NCBI GenBank assembly: GCA_017382915.1
Contig: JAFNZJ010000023.1
Coordinates: 1-23,552, forward strand
DNA: 23,552 nt
DNA from: Clostridia bacterium
GTDB lineage: Bacteria; Bacillota; Clostridia; Oscillospirales; Acutalibacteraceae
Reading direction: 5' to 3'
Shown here in pieces: positions 17,701 through 23,552 of the stretch. The first letter of the stretch is position 1, and the number at the start of each line of letters is the position of its first letter. Position numbers and translations under genes: made by a program. Below the pieces are notes generated by a model. The model was given only the letters and a program-made list of their open reading frames with translations, was not told where the DNA came from and made no database searches.

Positions 17701-17848
17701 GCAAAAATCTACGCCTGCGCTTATAACGAGGCTTATATTTTACCGTTCTGTTTTGTTTTTCCTTTTCCTCCAACTGGGATATGTACCTATCAATAAGCTC
17801 ACTTTCGGTTGGGGGTACAAATGGATTTTTGTTTTTATCCCTTTTCAA
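14771..17848 (-). CDS. Membrane-anchored N-acetylmuramoyl-L-alanine amidase with degenerate GHL10-like domain
   Basis: This 1025-residue protein should cleave the amide bond between MurNAc and L-Ala outside the cell. Layout: a charged cytoplasmic N-terminus (1-47, ending RYKRRRR), one membrane helix (48-69), and a Ser/Asn-rich linker (75-118). A TIM-barrel-like region follows at about 119-440, with the same segment order as the GHL10 protein next door. Two beta-rich Ig-like stretches lie at about 450-605, then a Pro/Ser/Gly linker (607-630) and an AMIN-like beta region (about 640-835). The C-terminal Amidase_3 domain (846-1025) has zinc ligands His856 (DAGHGG), Glu872 and His925 and catalytic Glu987 (LTENGF), all present. 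The start is TTG, with AGGAG 9 bases upstream inside the end of the preceding gene; the gap is 2 bases, implying coupled translation. The amidase call is strong. The barrel assignment is by comparison with the neighbour. Confidence 0.85.
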   Translation of the reverse strand: MKRDKNKNPFVPPTESELIDRYISQLEEKEKQNRTVKYKPRYKRRRRFLPLFLTCLLVAAGLFALLYFDVISLPQSLFSSQPQSSHPTQVLTSSDLLPENNYDEEENPNNQNTGAVRPSKLFGVTITAKKDFNLATAKTDAQKIVDNNEKNGFTALFLNLNSDIGLFTDTPEGSTALTDISELAHAKAQSLFGVIDVKALADGDFTLPQSQAQIVNKIELLCKTNALDGIMLTGVERAGESTDFYDYVKTGSLGGFDTYRKDRLTAFVLKIGNTVRTANGAMLYGLICDDVYTLSGEKAIAVKSDTELLNTHNADVLKWMENSYFDIVFVTADTPTTSKDKPFETVVKWWHNNAPASCDVGFMLSSDLAVKGSGNWKNPDQLGRQLKILNEVNRYVFCFNDYSALISDKSGAADLVYKYLSGGIESDYIMRELSFTSPKKTDFTTYEKTVGIIGASDPNFELTLNGKAVERTKDGYFSLQLDLKVGKNTFKFSHKGSEKTFTVYYRYVVIKDYSPQNAVTLDGGDTIMVKATARTGSTVKATLDGQTITLKMSEEEEHSDFATFIGGIKVKSGYKKDTSLGKIKFTGTHNGVTDTFSGGKVTVKKDKPPPSSAPPTVSSTTSSGSGGYIGVGNNLIAEATKYQIETFDGDKIDDLSQPYNNYLPKGTVDYCDEGVIKDEGSGNTYRLLRYGKRVYGKNIKTYRGSLPSSNKLSLKSFNTEGRYTVLTLKTDWKAPFKFELLPQKYQSKTGSNRGNISAATFTYIDITFCYASQFDVSLKDIANSPIFSKAQVIKNTADYTLRLYLKKASAFYGWIADYDASGNLVFKFLNPAKATVANNAYGGRLDGITVVVDAGHGGSDGGAVGSVAALDEANRNLLLAQKIKTKLESIGATVVMTRTADVSLTSDERILKLKNASPNLGISVHRDSAYSTSARGFGAYYFNPYTKAAADKIKTATAAKGTYTSTKTAWHVFYMSRITNCPVVLTENGFMSNSADFENMKSDAWNDKCADAIVKGTVDYFLSIG

Positions 17849-17850
17849 CT

Positions 17851-19260
17851 TTATTTGCTCCTAATATTTTTTATTGCCGTATACATATTATTCATTTGGT
17901 TAATATTGTGCTGCTTTTCACTGAATACCGCCGAGCAGGAAAAAGCAACCGCGCCGCTCATACCTTTATTATAGGCATCGGTCACCTGACGCGCCAAAAG
18001 TGTATCATCACCCTGCCACTCGGCAGAATCTTCACAGGGCTCATCCATTTTATAGGCGCCAAGCCCAACATAAAGCTTTATACCGCTATGCCTTTTAAGT
18101 GTGACCCAGGTATTTAAAAGGGTGCTATACCTTGCATTTTCTTTGGGGTAATTATACCCAAAATAAATTTGGGGTATTAAGTAATCAACATAACCGGGGG
18201 TGGAAATCCAAAGCGGTATATCGGCATAAAGGGTGGTATAGTTGCGGTCGGTTTTATTCAGTGAAATATCACCCGCGGGGCTTATGCCAAAGGCAACCCC
18301 CTTGCTTTTACAAACACTGTAAACCGAAGCCACCAATGCGCTTACATTTGCCCTGCGCCAATCGGCAAGGGAAAGCGAGTGTGCGGCACTTTGCTTATAT
18401 TGGGTATAAGCCTTTGCATCAAAGCTTTGGTCGGTGGTGGGGTAAAAATAATCATCAAAATGAATGCCGTCAACCTTATAATTATTTAAAACCTCTTTAA
18501 CGCCGTTTAAGACAAGCTTTTTAACATCGGCACTGGCGGGGTTTAAATAAACACCTGCGGCGGTATTTACCGCCCTGCCGCTACCATCATTAAGCCAGAT
18601 TTTGGCTATACTGCTGTCGGCGATGGCTTCCTCCCCCTCGCCCGCTTTTGTTACCCTATAAGGGTTTATCCAAGCGTGAAACTGCAGATTATATTTTTTA
18701 GCGGCGGTAAGCATAACCTTTAAGGGGTCATAGCCCGGGTCTGCCCCTGCGGTGCCGCTGGCGTATTTTGAAAACGGAAAGTAATTTGAGGGATATAAGG
18801 CGTCGGCATAGGGGCGCACATGACAAAATACCGCATTATAGCCGTTAGCCGAAATCTTTTGCATTAAAGCATCAATTTTTTGCTCGGCCACAGTCTTTTC
18901 ATCCCACATAAAGGGCATTTCAAAGCAGGAAAGCCATATGCCCTGCAAATCAAAAGAGGGCTTTGGCGCGGGCTTTACTACCTGCGACTGTGATGAAGCA
19001 TCAGAGGTAACGGCGCCGCCGTTAGATGGAGTTATATTTTGCAGTGAACTGCCCCCTACCGTACTGCTTGACGGGTCAGTGCCAAGGGTACTGCCTACAC
19101 TACTGTTGTTTGAAGTTATGCTGCTATAAATATTCAAATCAGACCCTGCAGAGGTTACAGAGTCTAATGAGCTTAAATTATTTACTCCACCGCAACCAAT
19201 AAGTGTGGTGAGAGTTAAGATTAACAAAACGGCCAAAAGCCTTTTAAGTGTGTTTTTCAT
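17851..19260 (-). CDS. GHL10 (DUF187/YngK-like) family lipoprotein, putative glycosidase
   Basis: This 469-residue protein starts with a lipoprotein signal peptide (KRLLAVLLILTLTTLIGC, lipobox LIGC, Cys23), so it should be tethered to the outer membrane face. A Ser/Gly/Asn-rich linker covers 24-100. The GHL10 barrel (about 104-445) has GIWLSCFEMPF at 107-117, NGYNAVFCHVRPYADALYPS at 139-158, FHAWINPYRV at 194-203 and the hallmark VDGIHFDDYFYP at 263-274, with Asp269 and Asp270 as likely acidic active-site residues. Family members are proposed glycoside hydrolases acting on cell-wall or other extracellular glycans; the substrate is not established here. It is first in a two-gene operon with the amidase, whose Shine-Dalgarno lies in its last codons. 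Its own Shine-Dalgarno is weak and distant, and no clear promoter is seen. Confidence 0.88.
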   Translation of the reverse strand: MKNTLKRLLAVLLILTLTTLIGCGGVNNLSSLDSVTSAGSDLNIYSSITSNNSSVGSTLGTDPSSSTVGGSSLQNITPSNGGAVTSDASSQSQVVKPAPKPSFDLQGIWLSCFEMPFMWDEKTVAEQKIDALMQKISANGYNAVFCHVRPYADALYPSNYFPFSKYASGTAGADPGYDPLKVMLTAAKKYNLQFHAWINPYRVTKAGEGEEAIADSSIAKIWLNDGSGRAVNTAAGVYLNPASADVKKLVLNGVKEVLNNYKVDGIHFDDYFYPTTDQSFDAKAYTQYKQSAAHSLSLADWRRANVSALVASVYSVCKSKGVAFGISPAGDISLNKTDRNYTTLYADIPLWISTPGYVDYLIPQIYFGYNYPKENARYSTLLNTWVTLKRHSGIKLYVGLGAYKMDEPCEDSAEWQGDDTLLARQVTDAYNKGMSGAVAFSCSAVFSEKQHNINQMNNMYTAIKNIRSK

Positions 19261-19402
19261 ACTAATTACATTTTACCTTTTTTTCTTACTAAAATCAACC
19301 GATTTTGTATATAAAAATAATGGAAAACTTTAAAATATTGCCAATAAATATTTTATGCCATAATTTCACTTAAAATGCTTTGAAAAATTTTTTCGCTTAT
19401 AC
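19261..19402. other. AT-rich intergenic stretch, nothing recognised
   Basis: This is the divergent region between the lipoprotein gene and the metK promoter. It should hold the promoter of the lipoprotein-amidase operon, but I see no convincing -35/-10 pair on the minus strand and no hairpin or open frame of note. Confidence 0.5.
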
Positions 19403-19430
19403 TTGACATTTTTCGAGTTTGTGATACAAT
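19403..19430 (+). promoter_or_regulatory. Sigma-A promoter of metK
   Basis: TTGACA (19403-19408) and TACAAT (19425-19430) are 16 bases apart. TGA before the -10 makes it an extended -10. Transcription should start near 19437, just upstream of the riboswitch. Confidence 0.85.
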
Positions 19431-19454
19431 AGTAATGCTAAAAAGTTAATACCC

Positions 19455-19549
19455 CTTATCAAGAGTGGCGGAGGGACAGGCCCTTTGATGCCCGGCAACC
19501 TGTAAATATGCAAGGTGCTAAATCCTGCGGCGTATGCCGAAAGATGAGG
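19455..19549 (+). promoter_or_regulatory. SAM-I (S-box) riboswitch controlling metK
   Basis: The conserved S-box blocks appear in order: CTTATCAAGAG, GGCGGAGGGA, the kink-turn/pseudoknot part GGCCCTTTGATGCCCGGCAA, GGTGCTAAATCC and the closing GAAAGATGAGG. The P1 strands CTTATC and GATGAG pair. It is followed directly by an intrinsic terminator and metK, so SAM binding should switch transcription off. This gives feedback control of SAM synthesis by its own product. Confidence 0.97.
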
Positions 19550-19556
19550 TTTTATA

Positions 19557-19590
19557 AAAAACCGCTCTTTCGCCGAGCGGTTTTTGTTTT
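19557..19590 (+). terminator. Expression-platform terminator of the SAM-I riboswitch
   Basis: AAAAACCGCTC (19557-19567) pairs with GAGCGGTTTTT (19575-19585) across a 7-base loop and runs into a T tract. The metK Shine-Dalgarno AAGGAGG at 19592-19598 follows immediately. Confidence 0.92.
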
Positions 19591-19605
19591 TAAGGAGGAC
19601 TAAAT

Positions 19606-20787
19606 ATGGCTAAATGGCTTTTTACATCAGAATCGGTAACCGAAGGTCATCCCGATAAAATCAGTGATAATATTTCTGACGCGGTTTTGGACGCTTTGCT
19701 TGAGCAGGACCCAAATTCACGCGTTGCCTGTGAAACCTTTTGCACCACAGGTATGGTAACAGTAATGGGTGAAATAACAACCAAGGCTAATGTTGATATT
19801 GCAAAAATTGCACGCCAGGTTGTTTGTGATATTGGCTATGACAGCTATGAAAAGGGCTTTGACGGTAATACCTGCGGTGTTATGGTTGCCCTTGATGAGC
19901 AGTCACCCGACATTGCGCTTGGTGTTGATAAATCATTTGAGCAAAAAGCAGGCGAGGATGATGAGCTTAACCTTCACGGCGCAGGCGACCAGGGTATGAT
20001 GTTTGGCTTTGCCTGTGATGAAACACCTGAGCTTATGCCCCTGCCCATTGCACTTGCCCACCGCTTGGCAAAAAGGCTAACAAGCGTTAGAAAATCGGGT
20101 GAGCTTTCATACCTTCGCCCCGACGGTAAAACTCAGGTTACTGTTGAATATGAGGACGGAAAACCCGTTAGAATTGATACTGTTGTTGTATCATCACAGC
20201 ACTCAGCCGAGGTTGAAACCGAAACCCTTAGAGCCGATATTTTAGAAAAGGTTATTAAGGCCGAGCTGGCAAATGAAGCAATGGATGAAAACACCAAGGT
20301 ATTTATTAACCCCACAGGTCGCTTTGTAGTGGGCGGACCACAAGGTGATACAGGCCTTACCGGCAGAAAAATTATTGTTGATACATACGGCGGTTATGCC
20401 AAGCACGGCGGCGGCGCTTTTTCGGGCAAGGACCCAACAAAGGTTGACCGCTCTGCCGCATATGCCGCAAGGTATGTTGCTAAAAATATTGTTGCAGCAG
20501 GCCTTGCAAAGCGCGCTGAAGTTCAGCTTGCCTACGCAATAGGTGTTGCAAAGCCCGTTTCGGTAATGGTTGATACCGCAGGCACAGGTATTTATGATGA
20601 TGAAACAATTGCAAAGGCAGTAAACAAGGTATTTGACCTTAGACCGCTTGCAATTATTCGTGATTTAGATTTAAGAAGACCCATTTATCGTGGGACTGCG
20701 GCATACGGACATGTTGGTAGAACAGATTTAGACCTACCGTGGGAGAAAACCGACCGCGTAGATGCCCTTAAAGCGGCAATTAAATAA
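19606..20787 (+). CDS. metK: S-adenosylmethionine synthetase
   Basis: MetK makes SAM from methionine and ATP. The 393-residue protein has the ATP-binding GHPDKISD at 14-21, the signature [12 protein letters not shown] at 125-136, the P-loop-like [13 protein letters not shown] at 243-255 and GGGAFSGKD at 268-276, all as in the family. AAGGAGG lies 7 bases before the ATG. It is monocistronic, under a SAM-I riboswitch, and ends at a strong terminator shared with the convergent acyltransferase gene. Confidence 0.98.
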   Translation: MAKWLFTSESVTEGHPDKISDNISDAVLDALLEQDPNSRVACETFCTTGMVTVMGEITTKANVDIAKIARQVVCDIGYDSYEKGFDGNTCGVMVALDEQSPDIALGVDKSFEQKAGEDDELNLHGAGDQGMMFGFACDETPELMPLPIALAHRLAKRLTSVRKSGELSYLRPDGKTQVTVEYEDGKPVRIDTVVVSSQHSAEVETETLRADILEKVIKAELANEAMDENTKVFINPTGRFVVGGPQGDTGLTGRKIIVDTYGGYAKHGGGAFSGKDPTKVDRSAAYAARYVAKNIVAAGLAKRAEVQLAYAIGVAKPVSVMVDTAGTGIYDDETIAKAVNKVFDLRPLAIIRDLDLRRPIYRGTAAYGHVGRTDLDLPWEKTDRVDALKAAIK

Positions 20788-20831
20788 AACCAAAGTCAGT
20801 ATTGAAAAACAAATAATTTATATATAAAACT

Positions 20832-20866
20832 AAAAGGAAGCACGAAATTTTCGTGCTTCCTTTTTT
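20832..20866. terminator. Bidirectional terminator between metK and the acyltransferase gene
   Basis: GGAAGCACGAAA (20836-20847) pairs with TTTCGTGCTTCC (20849-20860), flanked by A4 on the left and T6 on the right. It can stop transcription from both converging genes. Confidence 0.88.
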
Positions 20867-20903
20867 ACTGTTATTTAGAATACCACCTTAAGGCTAAGGT
20901 TTT

Positions 20904-21566
20904 TTATATTCTTTTTACTATATTATCGGCTGATTTTACAATGCACCCTGCGGGTATTACACCCCTAAGTGATGTAAGCGGATAAACCGATGTACCCTTG
21001 CCAACAATGGTACCGGGGTTTATTACCGAGCCACAGCCAATATCGGCTCCGTCGGCTAAAATACCCCCTACCTTGCGAAGTCCCGTTTCATAAATCTCAT
21101 CACCGCGAATAACAACCGCCCTGCCATCGCTTTTAAGGTTGGAGCATATTACCCCCGCGCCTGTATGGGCGCCGTTACCTAAAATTGAATCACCAATATA
21201 GTTATAGTGAGGCACCTGCACATTATCCAGTAAAATGCAGTTTTTAAGCTCGCTTGAATTGCCGATAACACAGTTGGAGCCTGTAATAACATTACCCCTT
21301 AAAAATGCACCCGGGCGAATTTCGGTACCACTGCCTATTATTGCAGGTGCCAAAAGGGTGGCGGTATCATAAATTTTAACCCCCTGCCCTATCAAAATAT
21401 CTTTTTTAATTTCTTCAAAGCCCTCAATACCCTCTTTCAAAAGGTGTTTAATATGCTCCTTTATCAGGGGCAATATTTCCCAAGGATAGGTGGCACCTTC
21501 AAAAAGGCTTTTTAAATATGGCGGTTGGCAATTAAAAAGTTCATTTACCTTTACCTGTTTTTTCAA
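20904..21566 (-). CDS. Hexapeptide-repeat acyltransferase resembling the GlmU C-terminal domain
   Basis: This 220-residue protein is mostly a left-handed beta-helix of hexapeptide repeats (from about residue 56), after an N-terminal helical part with YPWEILPLI (27-35). Read against the GlmU acetyltransferase domain, key positions are kept: Arg90 in AFLRGN, Lys108 in SSELKN, the likely catalytic His120 and Tyr123 in VPHYNYIGDS, and Asn143 in CSN. It has no nucleotidyltransferase domain. Its ATG overlaps the glmM stop region by 4 bases, so the two are translationally coupled. The likely role is acetylation of GlcN-1-P or another sugar in UDP-GlcNAc synthesis. A different sugar or NDP-sugar acceptor cannot be excluded. 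Confidence 0.75.
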   Translation of the reverse strand: MKKQVKVNELFNCQPPYLKSLFEGATYPWEILPLIKEHIKHLLKEGIEGFEEIKKDILIGQGVKIYDTATLLAPAIIGSGTEIRPGAFLRGNVITGSNCVIGNSSELKNCILLDNVQVPHYNYIGDSILGNGAHTGAGVICSNLKSDGRAVVIRGDEIYETGLRKVGGILADGADIGCGSVINPGTIVGKGTSVYPLTSLRGVIPAGCIVKSADNIVKRI

Positions 21567-22966
21567 CTACCCAACCCCCTTTTTATAATTACATCGGCAA
21601 TTTGATTTGCATAAGCCTTAGCATTTTGCTCACTTTCAACCATAACGCGGACAACCGGCTCGGTACCGCTTTGGCGCAGTACCACCCTGCCCCTACCCGC
21701 TATAAGCCTTTCAACCGCCGCTTTTTCATTTAACACCGCTTCATCACTAAGGGCTGCCTGTTTATTTTTAACCCTGACATTAACGGTGTGCTGCGGATAG
21801 GTTTTAACATTTTCAGCTAGCTTTGAAAGGGGCTGTTTGCTGTCACAAATTTCTTCGCTTAACATAATGGCGGTTAAAAGACCATCGCCCGTAGTGGCAT
21901 ATTTTTTAATTATAATATGCCCCGACTGTTCACCGCCCAAGGAATAATCATTTTGCTTAATGCTTTCATAAACAAAGCGGTCGCCGACATCGGTTTTAAC
22001 GCAGTTGATACCCGCCCTTTCAAGGCTGTTTACAAAACCGCTATTTGACATTATGGTGGCAACAACCGTGTTATTATTAAGCATACCCCTTTGTTTTAGG
22101 CGCATACCCAAAATATAAAGCATTTTATCGCCGTCAACCACATTGCCCTTTTCATCAACCGCCATACACCTGTCACAGTCGCCGTCAAAGGCAAAGGCAA
22201 AATCTAAATGCTTTGATTTTACCTCGCCCACCAATCGTTCAATGTGGGTGGAGCCACAGTCCTGATTTATATTAAGACCATTAGGCTCTGCCCCGATAAC
22301 AACAGTTTGTGCGCCAAGGGCGGCAAATACCGCCTTTGCAATCATCCAACTGGCACCGTTGGCACAGTCAAGTCCAATTTTAAAGTTTTTATATGAGTGT
22401 GATGCTAGTGATATAAGATATGCGACATATCGGTTTCGGCCTGCTACAAAGTCCACAATCTGACCTATTTTTTCTTTTTGGGCAAGTGGTAAGTCATCGG
22501 TATCAAGCCCTAACGCCTGCATATTGCCGTCAATATATGCCTCAATAAGACCTGTTACCCCATCGTCAATTTTTTCACCATAGCGGTTGATTACCTTAAT
22601 ACCGTTATCATAATACGGATTATGTGATGCCGTTATCATTATTCCACAGTCAAACTCATCCTGCCTAGTGACATATGAAACGCTGGGCGTAGTGGTAACA
22701 TGAAGCATATAGGCATCGGCACCCGAGGCGGTAATGCCGGCAACAAGCGCATATTCAAGCATATAGCTTGAGCGCCTGGTATCCTTACCTATTACAATTT
22801 TTGGGCGGTAACCCGCGTTATGAGGGTTTACAAGGTGTGATGAAAAATACCAACCCAAAAATCTGCCAACCTTATATGCATGATTAACAGTAAGGGTAAC
22901 ATTAGCCTCACCCCTAAAACCATCTGTACCAAAATATTTATTTGTATTTAGTTCATTGGTTTTCAT
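21563..22966 (-). CDS. glmM: Phosphoglucosamine mutase
   Basis: GlmM interconverts GlcN-6-P and GlcN-1-P on the way to UDP-GlcNAc for peptidoglycan. From the ATG at 22966 the protein has 467 residues. An upstream in-frame extension of 21 codons lacks a Shine-Dalgarno, whereas AAGGAAGTGA sits just before this ATG. Motifs are YFGTDGFRGE at 11-20, the phosphoserine loop TASHNP at 112-117 (Ser114), the metal loop DGDCDR at 261-266, the sugar loop GGEQSGH at 344-350 and the phosphate site RQSGTEP at 431-437. The GEQSGH loop and FGTDGFRG favour GlmM over ManB/Pgm-type mutases. It is first in an operon with the acyltransferase. A TATAAT at 22991-22996 may be its -10. Confidence 0.93.
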   Translation of the reverse strand: MKTNELNTNKYFGTDGFRGEANVTLTVNHAYKVGRFLGWYFSSHLVNPHNAGYRPKIVIGKDTRRSSYMLEYALVAGITASGADAYMLHVTTTPSVSYVTRQDEFDCGIMITASHNPYYDNGIKVINRYGEKIDDGVTGLIEAYIDGNMQALGLDTDDLPLAQKEKIGQIVDFVAGRNRYVAYLISLASHSYKNFKIGLDCANGASWMIAKAVFAALGAQTVVIGAEPNGLNINQDCGSTHIERLVGEVKSKHLDFAFAFDGDCDRCMAVDEKGNVVDGDKMLYILGMRLKQRGMLNNNTVVATIMSNSGFVNSLERAGINCVKTDVGDRFVYESIKQNDYSLGGEQSGHIIIKKYATTGDGLLTAIMLSEEICDSKQPLSKLAENVKTYPQHTVNVRVKNKQAALSDEAVLNEKAAVERLIAGRGRVVLRQSGTEPVVRVMVESEQNAKAYANQIADVIIKRGLGS

Positions 22967-23064
22967 AAAATCACTTCCTTTAATAATATTATTATATTGA
23001 TTAAAGTGTAAAAATAATGCAGGCAACAATTACTTAATTTTTTTACAGATTTTAGTCAAAAAAT

Positions 23065-23107
23065 AAAAAACTCCGATTTTGGTATAACCCAAAATCGGAG
23101 TTTTATT
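23065..23107 (-). terminator. Intrinsic terminator of tuf
   Basis: CTCCGATTTTGG (23071-23082) pairs with CCAAAATCGGAG (23089-23100), a 12-bp stem with T-rich sequence after it on the minus strand. It lies about 30 bases beyond the tuf stop codon. Confidence 0.88.
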
Positions 23108-23135
23108 ACTTAACTATAATTTAAGTTAAATTAAA

Positions 23136-23552
23136 TTATTCGTTGATAGCGGTAACAACGCCTGAACCTACGGTACGACCACCCTCACGGATAGCGAAAC
23201 GAAGGCCTTCTTCAATAGCGATAGGAGTGATAAGCTCAACATCCATATCAACGTTATCACCAGGCATGCACATCTCTACGCCAGCGGGAAGAGAGATAAC
23301 GCCGGTAACGTCAGTAGTTCTGAAATAGAACTGAGGACGATAGTTGTTGAAGAAAGGAGTATGACGGCCGCCTTCATCCTTATTAAGAACGTAAACCTGA
23401 CCGCGGAACTTGGTGTGAGGATTGATTGAGCCGGGTTTGCAAAGAACCTGACCACGCTCAATCTCGTCACGCTGAACGCCACGGAGAAGAGCACCGATGT
23501 TATCGCCAGCCTCAGCATAGTCGAGGATCTTGCGGAACATTTCGATACCGGT
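23136..23552 (-). CDS. tuf: Elongation factor Tu, C-terminal part (5' end outside window)
   Basis: The frame is open at the right edge and covers 138 residues of EF-Tu domains 2 and 3, which bind aminoacyl-tRNA at the ribosome. Typical stretches are [60 protein letters not shown] and the terminal [15 protein letters not shown]. Codon use is visibly more C-ending and regular than in the neighbours, as expected for a very highly expressed gene. The GTPase domain lies outside the window. Confidence 0.97.
   Translation of the reverse strand, partial: TGIEMFRKILDYAEAGDNIGALLRGVQRDEIERGQVLCKPGSINPHTKFRGQVYVLNKDEGGRHTPFFNNYRPQFYFRTTDVTGVISLPAGVEMCMPGDNVDMDVELITPIAIEEGLRFAIREGGRTVGSGVVTAINE

Noticed and set aside
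22967..23029. A 21-residue N-terminal extension of GlmM
   Set aside because: No ribosome binding site precedes it, while AAGGAAGTGA immediately precedes the inner ATG. The extension contains the candidate -10.

Overview
The window looks like a chromosomal segment of a low-to-moderate GC, Gram-positive Clostridia-type bacterium, possibly an Oscillospiraceae/Ruminococcaceae-like gut organism. The evidence is an ABC exporter of the teichoic-acid TagGH type beside a glycerophosphotransferase, a T-box leader, a SAM-I riboswitch, AGGAGG-type ribosome binding sites, strong intrinsic terminators and sigma-A promoters. I see no mobile element, tRNA, rRNA, CRISPR array or phage gene. The content is mostly housekeeping and biosynthetic, and I found no clear-cut new system. 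The best leads are two atypical enzymes and one paired cell-wall locus.

Layout. 1-3492 (minus): a wall-polymer operon, tagG-like permease, tagH-like ATPase, then a large glycosyltransferase/CDP-glycerol glycerophosphotransferase that runs off the left edge. 3517-5258 (minus): the conserved pair UPF0237 (ACT domain) and UPF0210 (DUF711/PFL-like). 5283-6307 (plus): an RluA-type pseudouridine synthase, divergent from that pair. 6364-8953 (plus): nagA overlapping a ROK-family kinase-like gene, an amino-sugar unit. 9016-9756 (minus): nadE, convergent with the ROK gene and sharing a bidirectional terminator. 9794-14751 (minus): leuA-leuC-leuD-leuB, a leucine operon behind a consensus promoter and a T-box attenuator. 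14771-19260 (minus): a GHL10-type lipoprotein and a 1025-residue membrane-anchored amidase, translationally coupled. 19403-20787 (plus): a SAM-I riboswitch and metK. 20904-22966 (minus): glmM overlapping a GlmU-C-like hexapeptide acyltransferase. 23136-23552 (minus): the 3' end of tuf.

How the genes fit together. Several units serve the cell envelope. GlmM makes GlcN-1-P, and the overlapping acyltransferase may acetylate it. NagA and the ROK protein probably recycle N-acetylated amino sugars. The GHL10/amidase pair probably cuts or binds peptidoglycan. The TagGH/transferase operon probably makes and exports a wall polymer. Two biosynthetic transcripts are controlled by RNA sensing: leucine by the T-box (charged tRNA) and methionine/SAM by the SAM-I riboswitch. 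All homology calls come from reading motifs by eye, and no database search was run.
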